DNA from: CAYNYI01 sp964401455 | GTDB taxonomy: Bacteria > Fibrobacterota > OXYB2-FULL-49-7 > CAYNYI01 | Reading direction: 5' to 3' | DNA: 24,937 nt | Assembly: GCA_964401455.1 (NCBI GenBank) | Contig: CAYNYI010000038.1 | Span: 1-24,937 of the forward strand | Shown here: piece after piece, positions 1 to 8,321 of the stretch | How the letters are laid out: each line of letters starts with the position of its first letter | Numbering within the stretch: position 1 is the stretch's first letter | Program-made: the position numbers and the translations under genes | The notes under the pieces: model-generated | What the model was told of the DNA's origin: nothing | What the model saw: only the letters and a program-made list of their open reading frames with translations | The model's database searches: none

Positions 1-1
1 A

Positions 2-688
2 CTCATATATCCTGAAGCGGGCAGAAGCTATTCGGGCAAACTCGGAGAAGCAAAGACCGGCAGTATATTCAAGGCCGCCTGCCGGGAAGCATGTGGCCGC
101 GTCAGTATTGTTCCTGTCTCTATATCATATTCAATAGTTCCGGAGGATGCGGATCTTGCGAAATCAAGTTTTACCGGAAAAAAGATGCCCCACACTAGTT
201 TGTTTGATGATTTCAGCAGGGGTAATTCTTTATACGGGTCTTTTTCTCCTGAATATAAATGCAATACATCTTTTCCGATGGTTAATGAATACCTCAGCAA
301 AAAGGCTCCCGTTTTCTGCGTCACAGGAGACCCGGTTCTTATATCGGGAAATACTGACATTTCACTTTCGCAATGTTTTGGAAATGTAAAGAAAAACATA
401 CCGGTTCTGCCTCATTATCTTCTCTGCCGGATGCTTATCGAAGACGGCCGGGCGGTGCGCGGCGCCTTTTCTTCTTCCGGAACGGAAGGGCTGGGGCGGC
501 TTTTTAGAGAGAAAGCCGCGATGTATGAAGGTTTTAATTTTGACGAGGCGTTTTTTGACGAGGCCGGCTCTATAGATATGGCTTCTATTGCCAAATCACT
601 CCTTATTTGCCGAGGGATAATTAATGAGGATCTGGAATTGAGTCAGCCGGATACAGCCGTTTTTTACTCTAATAAACTGCCTGAATGA
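2..688 (+). CDS. PlsB/PlsC-like acyltransferase, C-terminal part (5' end outside window)
   Basis: The open frame is already running at the window edge; the visible part is 228 codons. Near its start it shows YPEAGRSYSGK (residues 3-13), which matches acyltransferase block III (F/Y-P-E-G-x-R-S-x-[ST]-G). About 20 residues later comes IVPVSISYSIVPED, which matches block IV (VPV plus the start of a strand) as in glycerol-3-phosphate and lysophosphatidate acyltransferases of membrane phospholipid synthesis. The upstream HX4D block would lie outside the window. The remaining 170 or so residues are not typical of the short PlsC proteins and may be a PlsB-like C-terminal domain. An ATG at 185 is internal and not a start, because homology runs well upstream of it. 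The family assignment is good; the exact substrate is inference. Confidence 0.7.
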   Translation, partial: LIYPEAGRSYSGKLGEAKTGSIFKAACREACGRVSIVPVSISYSIVPEDADLAKSSFTGKKMPHTSLFDDFSRGNSLYGSFSPEYKCNTSFPMVNEYLSKKAPVFCVTGDPVLISGNTDISLSQCFGNVKKNIPVLPHYLLCRMLIEDGRAVRGAFSSSGTEGLGRLFREKAAMYEGFNFDEAFFDEAGSIDMASIAKSLLICRGIINEDLELSQPDTAVFYSNKLPE

Positions 689-729
689 TTTTTTCTTTCT
701 TCTGATTGAACAATGCATCAGACAATATT

Positions 730-744
730 ATCTTAAGTTAAGAT
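730..744. repeat. Perfect inverted repeat overlapping the start codon of the FapA-like gene
   Basis: ATCTTAA-G-TTAAGAT: two 7-base arms around one base. The right arm ends on the first two bases of the ATG at 743. No Shine-Dalgarno sequence is visible where one would be expected. The repeat could be an operator or a translational control element; this is inference. Confidence 0.5.
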
Positions 745-1825
745 GGATAATATTAAATATCTTTTCAGTCCTTCGTTCGGGTTCACTTTCTCCCGTGTGG
801 ATAAAGACTCACCTCTTGCCGCATATCTCGGTTCGAAGGGCGTCTCCGAATCTCCGAGGATTTCCGGGGAACTCCGTGCTGTTTCCGGGTATAATACTTA
901 CGTAAAAGCCGAAGATACCAATACTCTGCTTGCGCTTGCCCCCGGTTGTCCTGTAATCGACAACGGTGTTGTAAACATTGTGCCTGAAAGTAAAATAGAC
1001 TCCGGAAAGGACATAAATTCGGGTAAGATTACTTTTGACGGCAACCTTTATATCGGGGCTTCGATTGGCCCGGGAACAACCGTTGATGTTACCGGATCAT
1101 TGATTATTGACGGCAAAGTTGAGTCTGCTTCCGTGAAATCCGGAGGAAACGTGCTTATTAAAGGAGGGATTTCCGGGTCAAACAGAAGAAAATCTTCGGT
1201 TTGCGCACATGGTGATGTTTCAATTTCTTTTATGCAGTACGGAAAAATACGTTGCGGGGGAAACCTTAAAATAAATGATTCTGTTCTTAATTCGCACATT
1301 GAATGCGGAGGGGCCGTTTCTGTGCTTGGCTCCGAAGGTATTCTTGGCGGAGAAACATATGCTGCGTCTTCCCTTCAGTCAGTCAGGCTGGGTAACGAAA
1401 AAGACATATTTACTGTTGTTTACATTGGTATGAATCCATATGTTTCCTTGCTGATTGCAGAACTGGAAGAAGCCAGAAAGGACCTTTTGAAAAAAAAAGA
1501 AAGTACAAAAAAGCTTATAATATCATCGGTCAGACGATACGCGGACGCAGGCGAGAATCTTGATCTTGAAGATGTTCTGCTTGTGGGATATCAGAAAAAT
1601 GAATTAAAAAAAATAAACTTTAAACTGGGGCGTGTAAACAGAAAGCTTGAAGATTTGAACGAGCGCAGAAACGGGAAAAAGGAACCGTTTGTAAAGGTCC
1701 AAGGAACAATCTATCCCGGTGTCAAGATTTCATCTCTTTCCGAATCTGAAGTTATTAAAGAGGCAGTATCCGGAAAAATACTTTTTTCTGTTTCCGGGGC
1801 AAGGCTCAGGAAATATGAGCAATAA
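743..1825 (+). CDS. FapA-like (DUF342) polymer-forming protein, short form
   Basis: A 360-residue protein. Residues about 90-225 are a ladder of short repeats in which Gly-Gly-x-hydrophobic turns recur (for example SGGNVLIKGGISG, CGGNLKIND, CGGAVSVLG, LGGETYAASS). This is the right-handed beta-helix of the DUF342/FapA family. A Lys/Glu-rich coiled coil follows at about 235-315, then a short C-terminal beta segment, also typical of FapA. FapA proteins are usually about 450-650 residues, with an N-terminal domain before the helix; that part is much reduced here. Members are linked to flagellar assembly or to polymer-like cytoplasmic scaffolds, but the function is poorly defined. The start codon has no visible ribosome binding site and sits in an inverted repeat. 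Family assignment is confident, role is not. Confidence 0.85.
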   Translation: MDNIKYLFSPSFGFTFSRVDKDSPLAAYLGSKGVSESPRISGELRAVSGYNTYVKAEDTNTLLALAPGCPVIDNGVVNIVPESKIDSGKDINSGKITFDGNLYIGASIGPGTTVDVTGSLIIDGKVESASVKSGGNVLIKGGISGSNRRKSSVCAHGDVSISFMQYGKIRCGGNLKINDSVLNSHIECGGAVSVLGSEGILGGETYAASSLQSVRLGNEKDIFTVVYIGMNPYVSLLIAELEEARKDLLKKKESTKKLIISSVRRYADAGENLDLEDVLLVGYQKNELKKINFKLGRVNRKLEDLNERRNGKKEPFVKVQGTIYPGVKISSLSESEVIKEAVSGKILFSVSGARLRKYEQ

Positions 1826-1836
1826 GCTCTCTTTGA

Positions 1837-1865
1837 TTGACAATAGTAATTTTTTGTTTTATATT
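1837..1865 (+). promoter_or_regulatory. Sigma-70-type promoter of the TPR/two-component operon
   Basis: TTGACA at 1837-1842, a 17-base spacer and TATATT at 1860-1865: 6/6 and 5/6 matches to the -35 and -10 consensus with ideal spacing. Transcription would start near 1872, leaving a leader of about 70 AT-rich bases before the TPR gene. This is the best sigma-70 promoter seen in the window. Based on sequence match only. Confidence 0.6.
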
Positions 1866-1943
1866 AATACATTATAAAATAAGGCTATAAGAGAATTACT
1901 TAAAGCTAAGGTTTTATTGATCATTATAACTCTCGGATAAAAT

Positions 1944-3788
1944 ATGGGTAAATGTCTGGTTCTTCTCAGCGTTCTCGTTTTTTTCTCTTTCTCGGTTGTG
2001 CAGTCCGCGGAAGATGAAAAGATCCGATATAAACTCGGTAATAAATATCTTGAACAGGGGCTGAAAGACAAGGCCTTCAATGAGTTCAGGAAAGTTATAC
2101 TTGTCTTTCCCGACCACTATCCTTCTCTTATTAAAATGGCGGATATCAGGGCGTCACAAGGTCGCCATACCGATGCCGCCGTTTTTTACAAAAAAGCTTT
2201 GAAATCCAGGCCGGATTCATTGTATATAAACAGGCAGCTTGCAAAAGCTTACGCAAAAAAAGGAGACCTCGAAAATTCTCTTAAGCTTTACAGAAAATCC
2301 AGAAAGCTTGCGCCGAACGACTCTCTGTCGAGAGAAATAGATTCTGAAATTTCAGTTGTTGCCGATAAGCTTGGAATAGTCCCTAAAAAAAGTGATAAAG
2401 AAAAGAAAGAGGCTGAAGCCAAACAGTCCGCTGAAAAAGCGTCGGGCTCGAAGAAAAAGAAGGGGCCGAACCTCAAAGGGGTTTCGGAAGAGATGCTCCC
2501 GGTTATTAAAGCTTACCATGAGAAAAAATACTCCGGTTGTCTCAAAGAAGCACAGGGCCTGCTTAAAAAAGATCCGGGAAACAGCGGGGCATACTTGTAC
2601 GCCGGGATGGCCCGATACAGGCTCGGCCAGTATGATAAGGCTATGGTTAATCTTAAAAAAGGAAAAAACTATATCCCGGAAGGGTATAAGGCCCATTATT
2701 ATATTGGAAGAATTCATGAAAAAAAGAAGAGATACAGTCAGGCGCTTGATTATTACCGCAATTACCTGCGAAAATCCTCGACTGCCTCCGAAAAAAAAAC
2801 GGCCCGTTCCCGTATAAACTCCCTCACAAAAATTATTGACAGCCTTGCGGTTCTCGCGGAAAGATCACGCAGGCCGGATGTAACTGTAGATGTCGGACCC
2901 GGACTAAAAATGACAGCTTCGGACACTACAGGAGAAGACGGCGGGAAAATGCGGGAGGCGGTACGCGAATATCAGGCGGGGCGCTATCAGGTCGCGATGA
3001 GAAAATTTAATGAAATAGCTATGCACAATCCCCTGGGGCCGAATGCGGATGACGCTCTTTTTAACCTTGGTGTCTATTATGTGCAGATAAGAAGTTTTGA
3101 TAAGGCTCAGAGCAAATTTGAACAGCTTGCTGAGCTTTATCCTGAATCACCTTTGGTAAAGGACGCGGGAATACTCGAAGGGCATTGCTGGTATCAGAAA
3201 GAAGTGCCTGACAGCGCTGAGTCAGTTTATAAAAGGATCCTGGGCACTCAAAGGCTTGAAGAAGAGGAAAAGCTCGCAATATACAAAGAGCTCGGGGGTC
3301 TATATTATATGCACAACAACTATGACAAGGCCTTTTCTTATAACAAAAAAGCCGCCGATGCCGCAGCTCCTGAGTCCAAGGCGTTTTTTCTGTACCGGGC
3401 CGGTCTTGCTCTTTCCGGCGCGGAGAAAAAAAAGCAAGCCTCCGAATATTTCAGACGGGCAATAAAGTCCGGCTCTCCCGATTCTCTTTATTACAGGAAT
3501 TCTCTTATTAAACTCGGCGACTACTATTACGGGATAAAAAAATTTGACAAAGCTGAAAGTTATTACAGAGAAGTCCTTAAGAAATATCCATCCTCCAAAG
3601 AGTTGCCTTATGCGATGTTTCGAATTGGAAACATCTACAAGAACAACGGACTTTTTGAAAAAGCAGTAGCGATGTACGATAAACTGATAAAAGAATATCC
3701 TGATGATTACTGGGCGGGTCAGGCCGCTGAAGAAAAAGATAACAGTATCTGGGAAAATGAATACAGACAGATTGTGCCGGACAATTAG
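1944..3788 (+). CDS. Exported TPR-repeat protein
   Basis: A 614-residue protein. Residues 1-22 form a signal peptide (short basic start, hydrophobic core, VVQSA at the likely cleavage site), so it should act outside the cytoplasmic membrane. TPR units with the W/L-G-A-Y-A-P pattern start at about residue 27 and give at least three repeats to about 130. A Lys/Glu/Ala-rich linker follows (about 147-178), then further TPR blocks at about 185-300 and 340-605. The later ones (FNLGVYYVQIRSFDKAQSKF, YRNSLIKLGDYYYGIKKFDK) resemble the BamD/CpoB type. Such proteins scaffold envelope complexes. No Shine-Dalgarno sequence is evident before the ATG. It is the first gene after the promoter at 1837 and is followed after 19 bases by the helical protein at 3808. 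The specific partner is unknown. Confidence 0.8.
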   Translation: MGKCLVLLSVLVFFSFSVVQSAEDEKIRYKLGNKYLEQGLKDKAFNEFRKVILVFPDHYPSLIKMADIRASQGRHTDAAVFYKKALKSRPDSLYINRQLAKAYAKKGDLENSLKLYRKSRKLAPNDSLSREIDSEISVVADKLGIVPKKSDKEKKEAEAKQSAEKASGSKKKKGPNLKGVSEEMLPVIKAYHEKKYSGCLKEAQGLLKKDPGNSGAYLYAGMARYRLGQYDKAMVNLKKGKNYIPEGYKAHYYIGRIHEKKKRYSQALDYYRNYLRKSSTASEKKTARSRINSLTKIIDSLAVLAERSRRPDVTVDVGPGLKMTASDTTGEDGGKMREAVREYQAGRYQVAMRKFNEIAMHNPLGPNADDALFNLGVYYVQIRSFDKAQSKFEQLAELYPESPLVKDAGILEGHCWYQKEVPDSAESVYKRILGTQRLEEEEKLAIYKELGGLYYMHNNYDKAFSYNKKAADAAAPESKAFFLYRAGLALSGAEKKKQASEYFRRAIKSGSPDSLYYRNSLIKLGDYYYGIKKFDKAESYYREVLKKYPSSKELPYAMFRIGNIYKNNGLFEKAVAMYDKLIKEYPDDYWAGQAAEEKDNSIWENEYRQIVPDN

Positions 3789-3807
3789 TCTATGTTCAGG
3801 AGATCAA

Positions 3808-4218
3808 ATGAACGATAAAGAACTTGTTAGTCTGCTTTTGGACAATTATTCCAGACAGCTGGATATCTTCCTGAAAATAAAAGCCGAAGCTTCTGCAGAG
3901 AAATCAGAAATTGAAGGGCTTAACGGGAGTTCAGATCTGAATGCGTCGGCCGGTGTAATTAAAAAACATGTGGATATCCTCAAAAAAAGAAGTTTGATGC
4001 TGGACGAAAGCCGGAAGATAGACTTGGAAATAAAAAACAACAAGATCGGATGGGACAGACGAAAAAATGAGATAGATTTTCCTGAAGCCGAAAAACTGAA
4101 AGCTGTTATTTCCGAAATAAAAAACATTCTGGCTTTTATTATCAGTTGTGATAAGAATTTCCAGAAATTCAACGAAGAAACTATAGCCGCGCTGAAAAGT
4201 AGACAGGAGGCGACGTAA
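3808..4218 (+). CDS. Small all-helical protein, possibly FlgN/FliT-like chaperone
   Basis: 136 residues. I chose ATG 3808 because AGGAGA (3798-3803) lies four bases before it; an in-frame upstream start at 3703 would lie inside the TPR gene and has no such site. The protein is rich in Glu, Lys, Ile and Leu, has no Cys-rich or membrane segment, and looks like two or three long amphipathic helices (about 1-30, 48-85 and 92-133). The N-terminal pattern (ELVSLLLDNYSRQLDIFLKI, then Lys-Lys-Arg-Ser at about 62-65) is reminiscent of FlgN-type flagellar export chaperones in length and layout, but I see no diagnostic motif. It sits one base upstream of a FleS-like kinase, which would fit a motility-linked role. 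The function is a guess; that it is a real gene is well supported. Confidence 0.7.
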   Translation: MNDKELVSLLLDNYSRQLDIFLKIKAEASAEKSEIEGLNGSSDLNASAGVIKKHVDILKKRSLMLDESRKIDLEIKNNKIGWDRRKNEIDFPEAEKLKAVISEIKNILAFIISCDKNFQKFNEETIAALKSRQEAT

Positions 4219-4219
4219 A

Positions 4220-5509
4220 ATGACCGGTTCGGGCGAAAACAGCAAGACCCTCTCAATGGCCGGGAAACTGCCGCAGGAAGCCCGGGAGTTTTTTCTGAAT
4301 GCTCTTTCCCGGTTTGAAGAGAATACGTCAAAGCTTCAGGGGGCTTATAATTTTCTTCAGGACCAGTTCAGGCGGCTTAATCTTGAGCTTGAGACCAAAA
4401 ATTCTTATCTTAAGAGTATGCTTTCAAGCATGCCGCATGCCGTGATTGCTGTTGACAACAACTGCGAAATTACGAATTTTAATACAGCAGCCGAAAAAAT
4501 GTTCGGCATGAGTTCAGATGAAGCCGCCGGGAAGACGGCTGACATCATAATTGATTCTACCGGTGAAAACGGTTTCACGTCTCTTGCTGAAATAATTAAA
4601 AAACAGCAGATGGTTTTTGAGGAAAACCTTTATATCAATCGGGTGGATAAAGAAAAAATACCTGTGAGCTATAATGCTTCGCCTATTTATGATCAGAACA
4701 GGGATGTCATAGGCGCGGTGGCCGTTATAAGGGATATGTCTTTGATAAAAGAGATGGAAGCGGAAATTCAGAGGAGTAAAACTCTTGCCGCTCTTGGTGA
4801 AATGTCCGCACAGGTCGCCCATGAAATCAGGAATCCGCTTGGCAGCATAGGAGGCTTTGCCGCGATCCTGGATCAAGGTATTGATCCATCGGATGAGAAC
4901 AAGGAGATAGTAAAGGAAATTATAAAAGCTATATCAAGACTCAACCGTGTTGTATCCGGCCTTTTAATATATACACGTCCCATGACCGGAAGCCTCAGAG
5001 CAATGGACATTACAGACCAGTTAAGGGAAAATATAGAATTCTCGACACTCGGTCTCGGTAAAAGTATTCATGATTACAACATCAACTATGACTTGGGTGA
5101 TTCGCCGGTCCTTGTTGATCTTGATCCCGAAAAATTTCAGCAGATTGTAGGAAATATTTTCAGGAACGCCGTAAAAGCCATGAAGGGCGGCGGCGAAATA
5201 ACAGTCTCTGTCAGTATAAATAAAGCTAAAGACAGCAGTACCCCGTTAACTCTTGCCGGGAAAAGTGTTCCCGGTGTTGTCAGGGTTGTTTTCAGCGATA
5301 CAGGATGCGGAGTTAAAAAAGAAGACATGAAGAAACTTTTTACACCCTTTTTTACTACATATACCGATGGTAACGGGCTGGGGCTTGCGATAACGAAAAA
5401 GATTGTTGAAATGCATAAAGGAGAGATATCGGTAGAAAGCGCCGAGGGAAAGGGTACATCCTTCTCTCTTAGCTTCCCGCTTTCCAGTAAGGAGAAAGCT
5501 GATGCGTGA
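4220..5509 (+). CDS. PAS histidine kinase of FleS/FlrB (NtrB-like) type
   Basis: 429 residues, with no membrane segment, so cytoplasmic. Residues about 22-65 form a coiled coil. A PAS domain follows (about 66-180; MPHAVIAVDNNCEITNFNTA). The HisKA box is VAHEIRNPLGSIGGF with the phospho-acceptor His at 201. The HATPase has an N box (IVGNIFRNAVKAM, about 309-321), a G1 box (DTGCG, 360-364), TPFFTT and a G2 box (GNGLGLA, 384-390), so it should be active. The order coiled coil, PAS, HisKA, HATPase matches FleS/FlrB kinases that phosphorylate NtrC-family regulators. AGGAGG at 4205-4210 supports the ATG, one base after the preceding stop. The 3' end overlaps the response regulator gene by 8 bases, so this is a cognate pair. 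The signal sensed is unknown. Confidence 0.9.
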   Translation: MTGSGENSKTLSMAGKLPQEAREFFLNALSRFEENTSKLQGAYNFLQDQFRRLNLELETKNSYLKSMLSSMPHAVIAVDNNCEITNFNTAAEKMFGMSSDEAAGKTADIIIDSTGENGFTSLAEIIKKQQMVFEENLYINRVDKEKIPVSYNASPIYDQNRDVIGAVAVIRDMSLIKEMEAEIQRSKTLAALGEMSAQVAHEIRNPLGSIGGFAAILDQGIDPSDENKEIVKEIIKAISRLNRVVSGLLIYTRPMTGSLRAMDITDQLRENIEFSTLGLGKSIHDYNINYDLGDSPVLVDLDPEKFQQIVGNIFRNAVKAMKGGGEITVSVSINKAKDSSTPLTLAGKSVPGVVRVVFSDTGCGVKKEDMKKLFTPFFTTYTDGNGLGLAITKKIVEMHKGEISVESAEGKGTSFSLSFPLSSKEKADA

Positions 5510-6905
5510 AAGCGTGCTTATTGTTGATGACGACGCGGGAATCAGGGCAATGCTCAATATGGCTCTTAAAAAGAAACAAAAATATGACCTGCATTTCGCA
5601 GAAAATGCGGAAGACGGAATTATGATGCTTCGAAAAGAAAAAGTAGATTGTGTGGTTACTGATTATAAAATGCCGGGTATGAATGGACTTGAGTTCTTTA
5701 AAAAGGCGCGGGAAGAGGAGAACTCGGAGGTCCCATTTATATTTCTGACAGCATTCGGGACTATTGAAACAGCGGTCGATGCAATGAGATCAGGCGCAAG
5801 CGATTTCATAGAAAAACATTTTCCGGATAAACTGTCGGAACTTGAATCCCGGATTGAGTCCTGTATTGAGTTCTCAAGACTCAAAAAAGAAAACAGAGAG
5901 CTGAAGAACGAGAATGTGCAGTTAAAAGAGCAGCTTTCCAGGAATTTTAAGTATGTCAGCGGCGACCCGGCCATGAAAAGCATCGAAGATATGGTTGATA
6001 AAGTTTCTCAGGCACGCAGTACAATACTTATAACCGGTCAAAGTGGAACGGGTAAAGAGGTTATCGCCAAGATGATTCATCATAGAAGCCCCAGACAGGG
6101 GCTGCCTTTTGTGAAGGTCAATTGCGCCGCATTACCTGAAGGACTTATTGAATCTGAACTATTCGGACATGAAAAGGGCGCTTTTACGGGGGCGCTCCGA
6201 AAGACGAGAGGCAAGTTCGAGCTTGCGAACGGGGGAACTCTTTTGCTTGACGAAATAGGCGAGATGCCTATAACCATGCAGGCCAAACTTCTGCGTGTTC
6301 TTCAGGAAAGGGAAATTAATAAAATTGGCTCTGAATCTCCGATACAGGTTGATGTCAGGCTTATTGCCACGACAAACCGTGATCTCCGAAAGGAAATAGA
6401 GGACGGTAATTTCAGAGAAGACCTCTTTTACAGACTTAATGTTGTCTCAATTAAGCTGCCCCCGCTCAAAGACCGTAAAAAGGATATAATTCCGCTCGCC
6501 GGATTTTTTCTAGAGAGATTTAACGAAGAAAACGGCTATCTTATTAAAGATATCTCAACGGGGGCACTTAAAGTTCTTGAAGATTATGACTGGCCAGGCA
6601 ACGTAAGAGAACTGGAAAACGCCATAGAAAGGGCGGCTGTTCTTGCCGCCTCGGACAGTCTTGAAGCCGAGGACTTTGATTTGAATAAAACGCGTGTCAT
6701 ACGGGGCGGGGAAGGTGCTTTGGGAAGCGGTATCTGTGCGGGTATGACAGTAGCCGAAATGGAAAAGGAACTTATACTAAAGACACTCCAGGAACATGGA
6801 AATAATAAAACCAGGGCAGCGGAAGTCCTTGATATAAGCATTAGAACCCTCAGGAATAAACTGAACGAATATAGGAGCAACGGTGCCCCGAATATTCCCG
6901 ATTAA
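5502..6905 (+). CDS. NtrC-family sigma-54 activator (FleR/FlrC-like response regulator)
   Basis: 467 residues. Receiver domain (1-120) with acidic residues 9-11, phospho-acceptor Asp54 (VVTDYKMPG), Thr83 and Lys105. The usual K-P after Lys105 is K-H here. AAA+ domain (about 150-385) with Walker A GQSGTGKE (179-186), the sigma-54 contact loop GAFTGA (226-231), Walker B LLLDEIGE and an arginine-finger region FREDLFYRLN. A Fis-type helix-turn-helix is at the C-terminus (NKTRAAEVLDISIRTLRNKL). GAFTGA is intact, so it should open sigma-54 promoters when phosphorylated by the kinase encoded just upstream. AAGGAG about 7 bases before the ATG supports the start inside the kinase gene. One sigma-54-like promoter is visible in this window (22216-22231); whether it is a target is unknown. 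Confidence 0.93.
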   Translation: MRESVLIVDDDAGIRAMLNMALKKKQKYDLHFAENAEDGIMMLRKEKVDCVVTDYKMPGMNGLEFFKKAREEENSEVPFIFLTAFGTIETAVDAMRSGASDFIEKHFPDKLSELESRIESCIEFSRLKKENRELKNENVQLKEQLSRNFKYVSGDPAMKSIEDMVDKVSQARSTILITGQSGTGKEVIAKMIHHRSPRQGLPFVKVNCAALPEGLIESELFGHEKGAFTGALRKTRGKFELANGGTLLLDEIGEMPITMQAKLLRVLQEREINKIGSESPIQVDVRLIATTNRDLRKEIEDGNFREDLFYRLNVVSIKLPPLKDRKKDIIPLAGFFLERFNEENGYLIKDISTGALKVLEDYDWPGNVRELENAIERAAVLAASDSLEAEDFDLNKTRVIRGGEGALGSGICAGMTVAEMEKELILKTLQEHGNNKTRAAEVLDISIRTLRNKLNEYRSNGAPNIPD

Positions 6906-6991
6906 AATATTGCTTGAAATAAGGGTCTGAAAAAAAAGATTTTATGGTGTCAGGAGTCTTTTCGCCGTATTCAAACGGAGAATAAATTATA

Positions 6992-8317
6992 ATGGGAAGA
7001 AAAAGTGGTTCCATATCAAAGAAAACGTCGGCAATATACATCGTTCTTGCGGTGGTCAACGCTACCGTATTCATACTGATGGTTTTCGAAAACCAGCTTG
7101 ATTTAATCAAGGACAATGCCATCTTTAAAAGCATGAATACGGGAACCGTACTTAATATGGAGCTCAAAAAGGTTTTGAAAGGCGAAGAAAAATTCACCGA
7201 TCTTACAAAGCGTAAAATAGTCTCTGTTATGAGTAAACTCAGAATACGGAAGTTTGCCGTTTTTAATGATGAGAGCAGGATTTTCTTTGAAGTAATAGGG
7301 TCGCGGGAGACCGGGCGGAGTCAGACAACCAGGCAGGAGTTTGAGGCAATAACAAAGGCTCTTACCAAAAAGGATTTTGAGGGCAGCCTTTTTTATAACG
7401 TTGTGGATAAAGACAGCCGAAGAATAGATATTTTCATGCCTATCGCTTTCGGTTCAGGTCAAAGAGCCTCTGTGCTTATATTCAAACCTTCCATATACCT
7501 TCACGAAATTGACAGGCAGATGCAGTTTCTTATAAGGCAATGTATAGTCATAGTTGTTCTGCTTATTCTCATTCATATAGGGTTCTCAGTTCTTTTAAGC
7601 AGGCTAATAATAAGACCTGTTATGGATCTTGCCGAGGCTACTCACAGAATTTCGGGAGGCGAGCTTACGGCAAGAGTAAACATTGTCCGTGATGATGAAA
7701 TCGGTCTTCTGGCCCGCTCTTTTAATGAAATGGTGGTTGCTCTTCAGCGTTATCAGGATGAGGCCAAGGGTGCCAATCCTCTCACGGGACTTCCCGGCAA
7801 CATTACAATAGCTAACGAAATAGACCGCAGGCTGTCAGAAGGTGAAAAGATAGCTCTTTTATATGCTGACCTTGACAATTTCAAGGCATATAACGATAAA
7901 TACGGGTTTACCAAGGGCGACGAAGCAATACTTTATACAAGAGACTGTTTTCTCGAAGCCGTCAGGCAGAAGGGCACAGATAAGACCTTTATAGGCCATG
8001 AGGGAGGAGATGACTTTGTAGCTGTTACTCCATACGAAAACTGGGAAGAGCTGGCGCAGTCGATAATATCAAATTTTGACAGAGATATTGAGCAGTTTTA
8101 TAATGAGACAGATGCAGAGCGGAAGTATATCGAATCAGTAAACAGACAAGGCGAAAGGCAGCGTTTTCCGCTTATGTCCATTTCTATTCCCGTCGTTTCC
8201 AATATGAGCCGTAATTTCATCAATCACGGAGAAATTGTGAGTGTGGTCGCGGAAATGAAGAAATTCGTCAAGAAAAAAGACGGGAGTAACTACAGTATCG
8301 ACAAACGGACCGGCTGA
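6992..8317 (+). CDS. Membrane HAMP-GGDEF protein with GGDDF signature
   Basis: 441 residues. TM1 at about 13-32, an extracytoplasmic region of about 150 residues, TM2 at about 183-203, HAMP at about 204-256 (IIRPVMDLAEATHRISGGEL, then DDEIGLLARSFNEM), then a GGDEF-type domain from about 262. NPLTGLPGN replaces the common D-x-L-T-G-L-x-N-R, YADLDNFKAYND is the metal and substrate region, and the signature at 338-342 is GGDDF rather than GG[DE]EF. The catalytic Glu is replaced by Asp, so activity may be weak or absent and the domain may bind c-di-GMP or GTP as a sensor; this is inference. GGAG lies 11 bases before the ATG. The gene is four bases upstream of the TPR/TonB-C gene, so the two are probably co-translated. 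Confidence 0.85.
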   Translation: MGRKSGSISKKTSAIYIVLAVVNATVFILMVFENQLDLIKDNAIFKSMNTGTVLNMELKKVLKGEEKFTDLTKRKIVSVMSKLRIRKFAVFNDESRIFFEVIGSRETGRSQTTRQEFEAITKALTKKDFEGSLFYNVVDKDSRRIDIFMPIAFGSGQRASVLIFKPSIYLHEIDRQMQFLIRQCIVIVVLLILIHIGFSVLLSRLIIRPVMDLAEATHRISGGELTARVNIVRDDEIGLLARSFNEMVVALQRYQDEAKGANPLTGLPGNITIANEIDRRLSEGEKIALLYADLDNFKAYNDKYGFTKGDEAILYTRDCFLEAVRQKGTDKTFIGHEGGDDFVAVTPYENWEELAQSIISNFDRDIEQFYNETDAERKYIESVNRQGERQRFPLMSISIPVVSNMSRNFINHGEIVSVVAEMKKFVKKKDGSNYSIDKRTG

Positions 8318-8321
8318 TCTT

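Noticed and set aside
28..399. Minus-strand frame of 123 codons at the left edge
   Set aside because: Antisense to the acyltransferase, whose block III and IV motifs run through the same bases.
3846..4331. Minus-strand frame of 161 codons
   Set aside because: Antisense to the helical protein and the kinase start, both with good ribosome binding sites; the product is a Ser/Phe-rich string typical of the reverse of Lys/Glu-rich coding.
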